This document shows positions 32,861 to 43,513 of a stretch of DNA of 64,000 nucleotides, piece after piece. A program made the translations under genes and the position numbers. Location: NCBI RefSeq assembly GCF_016704835.1, contig NZ_JADIZJ010000001.1, forward strand, positions 496,001 to 560,000, written 5' to 3'. Within the stretch, counting starts at the first letter, position 1. Every line of letters starts with the position of its first letter. The notes below the pieces were generated by a model. It did no database searches. It was not told the DNA's origin and saw only the letters and a list, made by a program, of their open reading frames with translations. This DNA comes from Sphingopyxis sp. Its GTDB lineage: Bacteria; Pseudomonadota; Alphaproteobacteria; Sphingomonadales; Sphingomonadaceae.

Positions 32861-33019
32861 TCAGCTGGCGGCGAATTTCATCAGTTTGATGGCCTGCAAA
32901 TCGATGATCGCACCGCAGACCCTTTTGGTTGCATAAGAACGCACGATCGGCTTGTTGCTGAACGGATCGCGCAGGATGCGCGTCTCGCCCCGGCTGGTTA
33001 TCGCGATTAATTCGGAAAG
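32861..33019 (-). pseudogene. C-terminal fragment of the GTA major capsid protein (gp5)
   Basis: A minus-strand frame reads AITSRGETRILRDPFSNKPI, then VRSYATKRVCGAIIDLQAIK and LMKFAAS, with a TGA at 32861-32863. This matches the end of HK97-type GTA capsid proteins (VLRDPYxxKPxVxFYTTKRVGGGVxxxxAxKLLK). The rest of the capsid gene is gone; rbfA begins a few bases further on. It is too short to have been picked up as an ORF. Confidence 0.65.
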
Positions 33020-33025
33020 GGGCGC

Positions 33026-33424
33026 CTATTCGCTCTCGCGGCCCGCGAGATCACGCGCGACTTTTGGATCGCGCAGCAATTGTTCGATATGGCTTGCCTC
33101 GTCAAAGCTCTCGTCCGACAAGAATTTCAGCTTTGCGGCATATTTCAGCGTCATCTTTCCGGCGACGCTCTTTTGCAGCCAGGCGGTGTTGGTGCGCAGC
33201 GCCTTCAGCACTGCCTCCTCTTCCTTGCCGAGCAGCGACTTCACGAACACCGTCGCATGACGCAGGTCCGACGACATGCGCACTTCGGTGACGCTCACCG
33301 GATGTTTTGCCAGCAGATCGTCGTGCACGTCACCGCGCGCGAGAATGTCCGACAGGATGTGGCGCACCTGTTCGCCAACGCGCAGCGCGCGGACCGTAGG
33401 GCCTTTGGTGTCTGCCGCTTTCAT
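33026..33424 (-). CDS. rbfA: Ribosome-binding factor A
   Basis: RbfA binds the immature 30S subunit and helps 16S rRNA 5'-end maturation, especially in the cold. The 132-residue protein has the family start [20 protein letters not shown], the [18 protein letters not shown] strand and the C-terminal [12 protein letters not shown] followed by [20 protein letters not shown]. The ATG overlaps the stop of the DUF1697 gene by 4 bp, so it is translated as part of the nusA-infB operon. In most relatives truB follows; here the GTA capsid remnant does. Confidence 0.95.
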   Translation of the reverse strand: MKAADTKGPTVRALRVGEQVRHILSDILARGDVHDDLLAKHPVSVTEVRMSSDLRHATVFVKSLLGKEEEAVLKALRTNTAWLQKSVAGKMTLKYAAKLKFLSDESFDEASHIEQLLRDPKVARDLAGRESE

Positions 33425-33978
33425 GCCGCACCCTTTTCCAATTCATCCAGTTTCGCGACGATCCGCGCGATCGAGCGCATGTTGCGCGATGTGCCCTTAT
33501 GTTCCAGCCGCCGCTCGATAAGCCGCGCGGTCAATTTGCTGTCGCCGACGCCGTCGCCATAATCGATATAGAGCGCGCGGTCGCCGAGTGCGAGGCGCTC
33601 GTTCGGCTTGATCCACTTGTCGGCCGCCAGCCCATCGAACTGCGCCTGCGTCGGCTGCCCGTCGAGGAACATGGTGTGGACGAACCTGTCCTCATTCGTC
33701 CCCCCAAACGGATTGTCCGCAATTCCCGCCGCCAGTTCGTCGCGACTGCGCACCAGCGCCGCGCACTGCATGTCAAACCGGTCGTCGACCATCAACGTGA
33801 GCTTTTCCTCCAGCCCGCGCGTCGGCCGCGCCGGGTGCGAGAAGATGACATTGCCGCTGGCCACGACGGTCTCGACGTCGGCAAACCCCTCGGCCTCGAA
33901 CGCCGCGCGCAGATCGGCCATCGTCAGCCGGTTGCCCCCGACGTTGATGCTGCCGAATAAGGCCACATAGCGAGCCAT
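33421..33978 (-). CDS. DUF1697 family protein
   Basis: The 185-residue protein has the DUF1697 signature: [20 protein letters not shown], then [20 protein letters not shown] and NVIFSH. A strong AGGAGG ribosome-binding site precedes the ATG. The function of the family is unknown; the fold is ferredoxin-like. The gene is inserted between infB (36 bp upstream) and rbfA (4-bp overlap), so it is co-expressed with translation factors in this genome. In most bacteria infB and rbfA are direct neighbours. Confidence 0.9.
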   Translation of the reverse strand: MARYVALFGSINVGGNRLTMADLRAAFEAEGFADVETVVASGNVIFSHPARPTRGLEEKLTLMVDDRFDMQCAALVRSRDELAAGIADNPFGGTNEDRFVHTMFLDGQPTQAQFDGLAADKWIKPNERLALGDRALYIDYGDGVGDSKLTARLIERRLEHKGTSRNMRSIARIVAKLDELEKGAA

Positions 33979-34014
33979 GCCGACGCCTCCTGATCCGCGC
34001 CGAGCGGACGCGTG

Positions 34015-36549
<2,535 letters not shown>

Positions 36550-36566
36550 CGAAACTCATCATTCCT

Positions 36567-37337
36567 TCAAAACGCGTCCGAAGCGGCGGAGCCTGTCGGC
36601 GCCGCCCCAATTTTGTCCTCGCCAGCAAGCGGCGGGGCATGCGGGTCGGAATCGCGGTTGGCCGCGTCCCTACTCCATCCTGTAAAAAACTGCCAGCGGC
36701 TCAAATGCGCCAGCACCCGCGCCGCGGCGCGGGCGTCGGTCAACGCCAGATGCACCGCATTCTCGCGGCCTAATGCCATAGATAGGGTGCTGCGGTCCAC
36801 CGGCAAGACCCGCCCCTCGCGCCCCGACCCTTCGGCATCTTCGCCGACGCGCCAGGCCTGCGCCAGTTTCTTGCGCCCATCCTCGCCGGCATCGCTGGCG
36901 TGGAGCAGCAGGCGGACCTGCCCCTTGCGCGCTGCAGTCTCGATCTTTTCATTGCCGCTGAGCAAAGTGCCCGATCGCGATTCCAGCCCCAGCCGGTCAA
37001 GCGTCGCGCGTGCCAGCTGCGCCTCGATCCGCGCGCCCAGATCGTCGGGGATGGTGAAATTGCCGTCCTGCAACGCCCGCGCGAGCCCGCTCTTCAGCTT
37101 GCCCTTCGCTTGGCTCGCTTCGAGTGTGGCGCGATCGACGCCGATCCACGCCCCGCGCCCCGGCGCCTTGCCGAGCACGTCGGGCGCTATAGTGCCGTCG
37201 GGGCCAAGCGCCAAGCGCACAAGCCTTTCGGCCGGCGAAACCTCGCCGGTTATGACGCAGCGCCGTTCAGGCACATGCTGGCCGCGCCGACCAGCGCGGT
37301 CTGGTTCGCTCAGCTGATCATTGTGCGGGGTCCGCAT
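36567..37337 (-). CDS. YlxR (DUF448) protein fused to an L7Ae-like domain
   Basis: The 256-residue protein has an N-terminal YlxR/DUF448 nucleic-acid-binding domain with RRCVITGEVSPAERLVRLAL and KAPGRGAWI (residues 25-70). An L7Ae/YlxQ-like domain follows, with KIETAARKGQVRLLLHASDA (about 130-150) and a DRSTLSMALGRENAVHLALT end. YlxR proteins bind RNA or the RNase P RNA in firmicutes; L7Ae domains bind kink-turn RNAs. In Bacillus the two are separate genes between nusA and infB; here they form one protein. It overlaps the nusA stop by 20 bp, so it is translationally coupled. Confidence 0.9.
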   Translation of the reverse strand: MRTPHNDQLSEPDRAGRRGQHVPERRCVITGEVSPAERLVRLALGPDGTIAPDVLGKAPGRGAWIGVDRATLEASQAKGKLKSGLARALQDGNFTIPDDLGARIEAQLARATLDRLGLESRSGTLLSGNEKIETAARKGQVRLLLHASDAGEDGRKKLAQAWRVGEDAEGSGREGRVLPVDRSTLSMALGRENAVHLALTDARAAARVLAHLSRWQFFTGWSRDAANRDSDPHAPPLAGEDKIGAAPTGSAASDAF

Positions 37338-38979
37338 CAGCGGCCTCCCCGGTTAGCGGCTCCGCCGCGGGCCCAGCTTGCGGTGCGGTTACCACCGGTT
37401 CGTTCGACTCTTCGTCGTCGAACCAGTGGGCGCGCGCCGCCATGATGATCTCGTTGCCCTGCTCTTCGCTCAGGCCATATTCTCCCAGCACGCCGCCCTT
37501 GTCCTCGGCTCGCTCGCTGCGCGGCGGACCGCGGCGGTTGTCGGTGCGCTTCTTGGCGATCAGCTCGTCGGTCGCCAGATCGGCGAGGTCGTCGAGCGTC
37601 TTGATGCCCGCCTTGCCCAGCACGACCAGCATCGCTTCGGTCAGGTGCGGGATCGCGGCCAGATCGTCCTCGACGCCCAGCTCGCGGCGTTCGGCGCGCG
37701 ATGCTTCTTCGCGGCGCTCGAGCCCTTCGAGCGCGCGGCTTTGGAGTTCCTGCGCCAGTTCTTCGTCAAAGCCTTCGATCCCAGCAAGTTCCTCGATGCC
37801 GACATAAGCGACTTCTTCGAGTTCGGTGAAACCCTCGGCGACCAGCAGCTGCGCGAGCGTTTCGTCGACGTCCAACTCTTCCTGGAACATCGTCGAGCGT
37901 TCGACGAATTCGCGCTGGCGCTTTTCGCTCGCGTCGGCCTCGGTCATGATGTCGATCTGGCTGCCGGTCAGCTGGCTGGCGAGACGGACATTCTGGCCGC
38001 GGCGGCCGATGGCGAGCGACAGCTGGTCGTCGGGAACGACGACTTCGATACGGCTGTCATCTTCGTCGATAACGACGCGCTGGACCGTTGCGGGCTGGAG
38101 CGCGTTGACGACGAAGGTCGCCGTATCTTCAGACCAGGGGATGATGTCGATCTTTTCGCCCTGCATTTCCTGGACGACCGCCTGGACGCGGCTGCCCTTC
38201 ATACCGACGCAGGCGCCGACCGGGTCGATGCTGCTGTCATAGCTGATGACGCCGATCTTGGCGCGCGAACCCGGGTCGCGGGCGGCGGCCTTGATCTCGA
38301 TGATGCCGTCGTAGATTTCGGGCACTTCCTGCGCGAACAGCTTCTTCATGAAGTCGGGGTGTGCGCGGCTGAGGAAAATCTGCGGACCGCGCGTTTCGCT
38401 GCGCACCGACAGGATCAGCGCGCGGACGCGGTCGCCGACGCGCATCAGTTCGCGCGGGATCTGCTGGTCGCGGCGGATGACGCCCTCGGCGCGACCGAGG
38501 TTGACAACGATGTGACCGAATTCGACCGATTTGACGACGCCGGTAATCAGCTCGCCGGCGCGGTCCTTGAACTCTTCAAACTGACGCGCCCGGTCGGCTT
38601 CGCGGACCTTCTGGAAAATCACCTGCTTCGCCGACTGCGCGTCAATGCGGCCCAAGTCGACCGCGGGCAGCGGATCGACAATGAAGTCGCCAAGCTGCGC
38701 GTCCTTTTGCAATTTCTGGCCGGCGGCGAGGTCAACCTGTTTGAAATAATCCTCAACCGTCTCGACGACCTCGACGACGCGCCACAGGCGCAAGTCGCCG
38801 GTCTGGACGTCGAGCTTGGCGCGGATGTCGTTCTCGGCCCCATAGCGAGCGCGCGCGGCGCGCTGGATCGCTTCTTCGATCGCCTCGATGACGATCGTCT
38901 TGTCGATCATCTTCTCGCTGGCGACGCTGTTGGCAATCGCCAGCAGTTCGGCGCGGTTGGCGGAAATGGCAGTGGCCAT
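37318..38979 (-). CDS. nusA: Transcription termination/antitermination protein NusA
   Basis: NusA binds RNA polymerase and modulates pausing, termination and antitermination. The 553-residue protein has an N-terminal polymerase-binding domain, an S1 domain ([20 protein letters not shown]), KH domains ([20 protein letters not shown], then [20 protein letters not shown]) and C-terminal helix-hairpin-helix acidic repeats ([20 protein letters not shown]). The C-terminal acidic tail is typical of alphaproteobacteria. The ATG shares one base with the rimP stop codon (TGATG). Confidence 0.97.
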   Translation of the reverse strand: MATAISANRAELLAIANSVASEKMIDKTIVIEAIEEAIQRAARARYGAENDIRAKLDVQTGDLRLWRVVEVVETVEDYFKQVDLAAGQKLQKDAQLGDFIVDPLPAVDLGRIDAQSAKQVIFQKVREADRARQFEEFKDRAGELITGVVKSVEFGHIVVNLGRAEGVIRRDQQIPRELMRVGDRVRALILSVRSETRGPQIFLSRAHPDFMKKLFAQEVPEIYDGIIEIKAAARDPGSRAKIGVISYDSSIDPVGACVGMKGSRVQAVVQEMQGEKIDIIPWSEDTATFVVNALQPATVQRVVIDEDDSRIEVVVPDDQLSLAIGRRGQNVRLASQLTGSQIDIMTEADASEKRQREFVERSTMFQEELDVDETLAQLLVAEGFTELEEVAYVGIEELAGIEGFDEELAQELQSRALEGLERREEASRAERRELGVEDDLAAIPHLTEAMLVVLGKAGIKTLDDLADLATDELIAKKRTDNRRGPPRSERAEDKGGVLGEYGLSEEQGNEIIMAARAHWFDDEESNEPVVTAPQAGPAAEPLTGEAADADPAQ

Positions 38980-39524
38980 CAGTCCTGTCCTTCTTCTTCC
39001 AGTTCGTCGGCGCCTTCGGCTGAAAGCGGGACGGTTGCAGCAATGAGTTTGTCGGTGAGCACCAGCTTGGCCGTGTCGATCGCGTCGAATGGCAGCATGT
39101 GCTCGACCTCTTCCTTATCCAAAATCGTGACGACATCGCCGTCGATCCCGACCAGCAGGCCGTTGAAGCGCTGGCGGCCGTTGAGTTTTTCCTTCAGCGC
39201 GACCTTCGCTTCATGCCCCGCCCAGTCGGCAAAGTCGCTGGGCCGGGTCAACGGCCGGTCGATGCCCGGTGACGATACCTCGAGCCGATACGCCAGCTCG
39301 ATCGGATCCTTGCCTGCTTCCTCCAGCGCGTCGAGCTGCCCCGAAATGCGGCGCGACAGGTCGGCGCAATCGTCGATCGTCAGCTGACGCGTCTCGGGAC
39401 GCTCGGCCATTACCTGCAGCGTCGGATCGCTCTCGCCGCCAAAAAAGGCGACGCGCACGAGCGACAGGCCCATCGCCTCGGCTTCGGGCGCGATGATCGC
39501 GGTCAGGGCATCAAGATCGGCCAA
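38979..39524 (-). CDS. rimP: Ribosome maturation factor RimP
   Basis: RimP helps assembly of the 30S subunit. The 181-residue protein starts with the alpha-beta domain (AIIAPEAEAMGLSLVRVAFF), followed by the family motif YRLEVSSPGIDRPLTRPSDF and the SH3-like C-terminal domain, and ends in an acidic tail (ELEEEGQD). It is the first gene of the rimP-nusA-ylxR-infB-DUF1697-rbfA run. A plausible promoter lies about 100 bp upstream. Confidence 0.95.
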   Translation of the reverse strand: MADLDALTAIIAPEAEAMGLSLVRVAFFGGESDPTLQVMAERPETRQLTIDDCADLSRRISGQLDALEEAGKDPIELAYRLEVSSPGIDRPLTRPSDFADWAGHEAKVALKEKLNGRQRFNGLLVGIDGDVVTILDKEEVEHMLPFDAIDTAKLVLTDKLIAATVPLSAEGADELEEEGQD

Positions 39525-39625
39525 GTCAGTCTTTCAAATCAGATGACCGGCAAGCATGTGGGTATAGCCGCCGCGGCCCGCGGCCCCGACGTCCCAACTG
39601 GCTAACCATGTCAAGAAGTGCGCTG

Positions 39626-39654
39626 CATATAGGCTGCGGCGCGTGAGTCGGCAA
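39626..39654 (-). promoter_or_regulatory. Likely sigma-70 promoter of the rimP-nusA-infB operon
   Basis: On the minus strand TTGCCG (39649-39654) and TATATG (39626-39631) are 17 bases apart. This is the only good match in the 166-bp gap and would leave a leader of about 95 bases before rimP. Confidence 0.45.
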
Positions 39655-39690
39655 GGGGGAATGAGATAGCGGGAGCGCCGACTTCCCACG

Positions 39691-40227
39691 TCAGCCCTTT
39701 GCGGAGCGACGTGCCCGCCGGCGGATGACCAGTGCCGTGATTATACCGAACAGGCTGATCAGGAACGCTGTCGACTTGATCGGCTGCGCTGCCGCGGCAA
39801 TCTCGGCCAATCTGTCATCGCCGGCAAACCGCAGCGCCTGGATAAACTGACAGATCGTCTCGATATAATCGGCGACCCCAACAATGATCGCGGCCGCGAT
39901 GATCATCCAGCCCAGCCTTCGCAGCGCCGGTTGCTGTGCGGCATGAAACATCTGCCCGCCACAATAGGCCCCAAAGGAATAGATGGCGATATAGACAAGG
40001 TCCAACGCGATGGCCCACTGCGCAATGTCCATCACCCCCGCCGCCCGCCAAGCCGCCTGAATGGCATCGACGCGCATGGCACTACCGGCCGATTGATGGT
40101 CCCTTATCCCCCCTGGCGACACATCGTTCACAAACAGGGGGTTCATCGCGATCATAATAGCCAGGATGAGCAAACCGCCCAGCCAGAAGCGCCAGAAGCT
40201 TTGCTCGAGCTTGTTGCCGTCACGCAT
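39691..40227 (-). CDS. Hypothetical four-helix membrane protein
   Basis: The 178-residue protein has about four hydrophobic helices: WLGGLLILAIMIAM near the N-terminus, WAIALDLVYIAIYSFGAYCG, LGWMIIAAAIIVGVADYIE and STAFLISLFGIITALVI. A basic C-terminus (RRRARRSAKG) should face the cytosol. No family was recognised. It is divergent from the cold-shock gene across a 414-bp gap and is downstream of no obvious partner. Confidence 0.75.
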   Translation of the reverse strand: MRDGNKLEQSFWRFWLGGLLILAIMIAMNPLFVNDVSPGGIRDHQSAGSAMRVDAIQAAWRAAGVMDIAQWAIALDLVYIAIYSFGAYCGGQMFHAAQQPALRRLGWMIIAAAIIVGVADYIETICQFIQALRFAGDDRLAEIAAAAQPIKSTAFLISLFGIITALVIRRRARRSAKG

Positions 40228-40641
40228 GCGGCCCCCCCTACAATTGATCCAATATCGTCCCCATACGTCGCCGGACCGTCACCGCGCCCGCAACGGCAAC
40301 ATCATGGCGTCCACGGATGCATTTGGAAAGCAACCGATACAATGTCACGCCGACACCCAGGAGCAGAAGTCGCTTTTCCATCGCGGTGAAACACGCTTTT
40401 GGGGACGGCATAGCGAGGTGAGGCAGCAGATGATTTGCCGAATCCTTATGTTTGTCCGCGATCAGGATTCCATGACCGGCGCAAAAGCTTGACTTTTCGT
40501 CAAATTTATTGCAGTCCGGTTCCGCTAACGTCGCCTGCGACGGAAATTTGATGCCTACGGCTGATACTTCCCTTCACGCGCTACCAGCTCCTCCGGCGCT
40601 TTTGCCGGTTGATTATCTGTTTTCGTGAAAGGAAACATCCC
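40228..40641. other. 414-bp gap between a membrane-protein gene and the cold-shock gene
   Basis: No gene, tRNA or transposon end was seen here. The right half is A/T-richer and should hold the csp promoter and long leader. It contains a TTGAC-N5-GTCAA inverted repeat at about 40492-40506 and a small hairpin, CCGGC-N6-GCCGG (40593-40608), just before the ribosome-binding site. Cold-shock mRNAs often have long structured leaders, which fits; the role is inferred. Confidence 0.4.
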
Positions 40642-40848
40642 ATGCCCATCGGCACCGTAAAATTCTTCAACAGCGACAAAGGCTATGGTTTCATTGCCAA
40701 TGAAGATGGTTCGGGCGACAGCTTCGTCCACATCACTGCCGTCGAGCGCGCCGGCATGTCGACGCTGAACAAGGAACAGCGCGTTTCTTACGAGCTGGAA
40801 ACCGACCAGCGCGGCAAGACCTCGGCTGTCAATCTTCAGCCTGCATGA
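40642..40848 (+). CDS. Cold-shock protein, CspA family
   Basis: This 68-residue single-stranded nucleic-acid-binding protein has the RNP1 motif KGYGFI and the RNP2-like SFVHITAVE, with MPIGTVKFFNSDKGYGFIAN at the start. It acts as an RNA chaperone. The ATG at 40642 is preceded by AAAGGA; an open frame extends 11 codons further but crosses the ribosome-binding site. A perfect 12-bp hairpin follows the stop. Its Ser-Val-His-Ile variant is common in sphingomonads. Confidence 0.95.
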   Translation: MPIGTVKFFNSDKGYGFIANEDGSGDSFVHITAVERAGMSTLNKEQRVSYELETDQRGKTSAVNLQPA

Positions 40849-40854
40849 ATGAAC

Positions 40855-40886
40855 TCCGGCCCGGCGTCCTTGGGCGCCGGGCCGGA
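40855..40886 (+). terminator. Perfect 12-bp hairpin after the cold-shock gene
   Basis: TCCGGCCCGGCG (40855-40866) and CGCCGGGCCGGA (40875-40886) are exact complements with an 8-base loop, starting six bases after the csp stop. No T-run follows, so it may stop transcription weakly or protect the mRNA 3' end. Confidence 0.6.
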
Positions 40887-40939
40887 CCATTCGCCGTTCG
40901 CTCAGCACCCAGCTCGATCCGGCCCCAGAGGATGATCCA

Positions 40940-41149
40940 ATGGACATGAACGAGCTTTTCTACCATCACCAGATGGCGCTAATGACGCTCAGTCAGCCGC
41001 GCGGCCGCGGCGCCAGCGCCCGCCATGCCAGCTTTGATCTGCCCGGCCATTATGCCCAGCGCATCGATGCGTATCGCGCCAAGCGCGGCTTGCGCAAATA
41101 TTTCACCGGCCCCCCGCACCCGGCCGCGGTTCCGATCATCATCGGTTAG
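40940..41149 (+). CDS. Small hypothetical protein
   Basis: The 69-residue product is basic and rich in His, Arg and Ala, with no signal peptide or membrane helix. AGAGGATGATCCA before the ATG gives a usable ribosome-binding site. It lies 91 bp after the cold-shock gene with a strong hairpin between them. Short proteins ending YFTGPPHPAAVPIIIG-like sequences look characteristic of this group of organisms, but no function is known. Its stop overlaps the convergent membrane-protein gene by 4 bp. Confidence 0.6.
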   Translation: MDMNELFYHHQMALMTLSQPRGRGASARHASFDLPGHYAQRIDAYRAKRGLRKYFTGPPHPAAVPIIIG

Positions 41150-41652
41150 TCGACTCGTTCGACCTCGATATGCGGCCAGCGCGCTGCCAGCCGCACCGCC
41201 CAGCGATCATAAGGCCACGGGATCACTTCCTCATCGAACCAGGACAGCCGGTCGCCAGCGCGGTCATAGAGGTGCACTGCGTCGCCATTGTCTTCCTGTC
41301 GCACGATGCGCAACATGCTGATCTGCGAGGGATGGATTCGTCCCTCATCGCCGCCGCTGCTCCCGATCCGCCCCTTCCACCACACGAGGTCGCCCGTTGC
41401 GGGATCGATAAAGCTGCCGCGGTTCGGATTGGCGAGCATGTTGAGTCCGGCGCCAAGTGCGACCAGCGCCCCGAAGCCTTGTGCCAGTGGCACCAGCCAG
41501 GGCGCGCATTCGCGGCCGTCCTCGCTGCAGTTATCGGCCGGATCGATGATCGACCCGGTCCACAGAAATACCAGTCCGAAAGCCAGCAGCAACCACATGC
41601 GCCAATCGGTGCGCGCGCTGCGCCAATAGGATGGAATGTCGGCGATGGTCAT
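41146..41652 (-). CDS. Hypothetical membrane protein with two helices
   Basis: The 168-residue protein has hydrophobic helices at about 19-36 (MWLLLAFGLVFLWTGSII) and 52-70 (LVPLAQGFGALVALGAGLN), joined by a loop with two cysteines (NCSEDGREC). A soluble C-terminal domain of about 95 residues follows with PH-like strand character (SQISMLRIVRQEDNGDAVHL). No family was recognised. It may be a small envelope or sensor component; it stands alone between two plus-strand genes. Confidence 0.7.
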   Translation of the reverse strand: MTIADIPSYWRSARTDWRMWLLLAFGLVFLWTGSIIDPADNCSEDGRECAPWLVPLAQGFGALVALGAGLNMLANPNRGSFIDPATGDLVWWKGRIGSSGGDEGRIHPSQISMLRIVRQEDNGDAVHLYDRAGDRLSWFDEEVIPWPYDRWAVRLAARWPHIEVERVD

Positions 41653-41829
41653 GGAACCCGCCTACCCGAACGCACTCAACAGGGCACTAACGGCTAGCAT
41701 AGCCGCATTAAGCCTGTGCACGGTGGTTGTTCCGCTGTGGGCCAACCGACACATTGCAACATTTTGTTCGCGTTTGCGGGTATAAGGCGGTTCGGCAGCC
41801 GTGCGTGCGAATCATCCGCGGGCGCGGCG

Positions 41830-42975
41830 ATGGAATTTATCGCACGCATGAAGCCCGAACTGTCCCTGACCGCCCGCTCGACGTGGCGCGACCCGGCGCC
41901 GGAAAAACCGGCGGGACCGGGGCGTGGCTTTTGGGCCGCGATCATCGCCGTGATGGCGGTCGCATGCCTCGCCTTCCTGCTGTCGAGCGGACAGCTCCGC
42001 CCGCCCGCGGTGTTCGGCCCGTACAGCGTGTCGGTGCCGCTCGAATTTCGCGCGTATGACCCGGCGCGCTGGGCGATCATGAATGCCGAGGATTATGAGG
42101 ACGCGCTCAAAATCGATCCGACGCTGCCCGATCCCGCGAGCATCGGCTTTGGCGATGCCGCGGCGCGGCCCCCCGCCGACCCTGCGTTGCTGCGCGACGA
42201 GGCCTTCGTCGGGCCGCCGGCCAAGCCCTATGTTTTTCGCGGCGTCACTGCGCTCGATCGCGAGCGCGCCCATTACTGCCTGACCGCTGCCATATATTAT
42301 GAGGCCGCGTCGGAAACCGACGACGGGATGCGCGGCGTTGCGCAGACGGTCATCAACCGTGTTCGCCACCCGAGCTTCCCCAACACCGTGTGCGGCGTGG
42401 TGTTTCAGGGTTCGCAGCGCGCGGGCGTCTGCCAGTTCACCTTCAGCTGCGACGGCGCGATGGCGCGCGCACCCAGCAAGCCCAACTGGTTACGCGCCAG
42501 CCGCGTCGCATCGGCGGCGCTCGGCGGATATGTCTTTCCGAAGGTCGGTCTGGCAACCCATTACCACACGCAGGCGATCTGGCCGCGCTGGGGCAAAAGC
42601 CTGGTGATGACCAACATCGTCGGCGCGCATATCTTCCACCGCTGGCGCGGCCGCTGGGGCATGGTCGATGCGTTTCGGGCGCCGTACCTTGGCCGCGAGC
42701 CGGTACCGGGTCCCTATCTGCCGCTCGCACAGCAGTTGGCAATCCTCAAGGGTCTGGGCGTTCCGCCCGGCGCCGGTCCCGCCCCGATGCTCAGCGGCGT
42801 CGGCGCAGCGCTGCCCGATGTCGCCGCGGCGCCGCTGCCCGGCACCCTGGCGCCCGCAGCGCCGATCGCAACACCGTCAACGGCTCCACCCACACAGACT
42901 TACGCCGATCCGCGGCTCAACCAGTCAGGCCAGGTCCGCGAAGAATTCCGCGCCAGCGGAGAGTGGAAACGCTGA
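41830..42975 (+). CDS. SleB-type cell wall hydrolase
   Basis: The protein has one N-terminal membrane helix (AAIIAVMAVACLAFLLSSG), a linker, and a hydrolase_2/SleB domain at about residues 138-260: ERAHYCLTAAIYYEAASETD carries the likely catalytic Glu, then GMRGVAQTVINRVRHPSFPN and CQFTFSCDG. The C-terminal 80 residues are Pro/Ala-rich. It should cut peptidoglycan from the periplasmic side of the inner membrane. I chose the ATG at 41830 (381 residues); another at 41848 is possible, and neither has a strong ribosome-binding site. The open frame extends to 41716 without a plausible start. Confidence 0.88.
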   Translation: MEFIARMKPELSLTARSTWRDPAPEKPAGPGRGFWAAIIAVMAVACLAFLLSSGQLRPPAVFGPYSVSVPLEFRAYDPARWAIMNAEDYEDALKIDPTLPDPASIGFGDAAARPPADPALLRDEAFVGPPAKPYVFRGVTALDRERAHYCLTAAIYYEAASETDDGMRGVAQTVINRVRHPSFPNTVCGVVFQGSQRAGVCQFTFSCDGAMARAPSKPNWLRASRVASAALGGYVFPKVGLATHYHTQAIWPRWGKSLVMTNIVGAHIFHRWRGRWGMVDAFRAPYLGREPVPGPYLPLAQQLAILKGLGVPPGAGPAPMLSGVGAALPDVAAAPLPGTLAPAAPIATPSTAPPTQTYADPRLNQSGQVREEFRASGEWKR

Positions 42976-43018
42976 CGCAACCGGGCTAGGCTGCCTGCCA
43001 CACGACAGGGAGGCTGGG

Positions 43019-43405
43019 ATGGGACATGTTAAAGGCATCGGCGGGCTGTTTTTCCGGGCGCGCGACCCCGACGCTCTGAACACCTGGTACAAGGAAAGGC
43101 TGGGTATCGGCGCCGGCTGCAACGCCGACGACACCGGCCCGATCGACGAGTGGGCGTGGAACGTGACCGCTGGCCCGGTGGTGTTCAGTGCGTTCAAAAG
43201 CGACACCGACTATTTCGCTGCCGACAAGCAGCATATGCTCAACTTGCGCGTCGCTGACCTCGACGCCGTGCTCGCGCCTTTTCATGCGGCGGGTGACGAA
43301 GTGATCACCAAGGGCGAGTGGAACGACCCGGCAATCGGCCGCTTCGCGCGCGTTCACGACCCCGAGGGCAATCCGATCGAATTGTGGGAACCGCCGGAAA
43401 GCTGA
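43019..43405 (+). CDS. VOC (glyoxalase/bleomycin-resistance) family protein
   Basis: This 128-residue vicinal-oxygen-chelate protein has one betaalphabetabetabeta module pair: HVKGIGGLFFRARDPDALNT, LNLRVADLDAVLAPFHAAGD and the terminal FARVHDPEGNPIELWEP with the metal-binding Glu. GGGAGG precedes the ATG at 43019. The substrate cannot be read from sequence; the family includes glyoxalases, dioxygenases and antibiotic-binding proteins. It is separated by 44 bp from the cell wall hydrolase gene. Confidence 0.88.
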   Translation: MGHVKGIGGLFFRARDPDALNTWYKERLGIGAGCNADDTGPIDEWAWNVTAGPVVFSAFKSDTDYFAADKQHMLNLRVADLDAVLAPFHAAGDEVITKGEWNDPAIGRFARVHDPEGNPIELWEPPES

Positions 43406-43423
43406 CGCCTATGTCCGTTCGTG

Positions 43424-43485
43424 TCGAGCGAAGTTGAGACACTGTGAGAGGATGCGCGACCGATGGGCATATCGACTTTGCTCGA
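43424..43485. repeat. TCGAGCGAAGTTGA-type inverted repeat
   Basis: TCGAGCGAAGTTGA (43424-43437) pairs with TCGACTTTGCTCGA (43472-43485) at 12 of 14 positions. The flanking words CCGTTCGTG and GAGCGG also recall each other. It lies between convergent genes and belongs to a common intergenic family of sphingomonads. Confidence 0.55.
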
Positions 43486-43513
43486 AGCGAGCGGCGTTTG
43501 TCGTCGCAGTGGC

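Noticed and set aside
30719..33019. An intact prophage or functional GTA
   Set aside because: Only the ends of five structural genes remain, and no terminase, portal, protease, lysis or integrase gene is present.
40228..40641. A tRNA or small RNA gene in the csp upstream gap
   Set aside because: No cloverleaf, no T-loop box (GGTTCGA) and no clear terminator were found; the region is better explained as promoter and leader.
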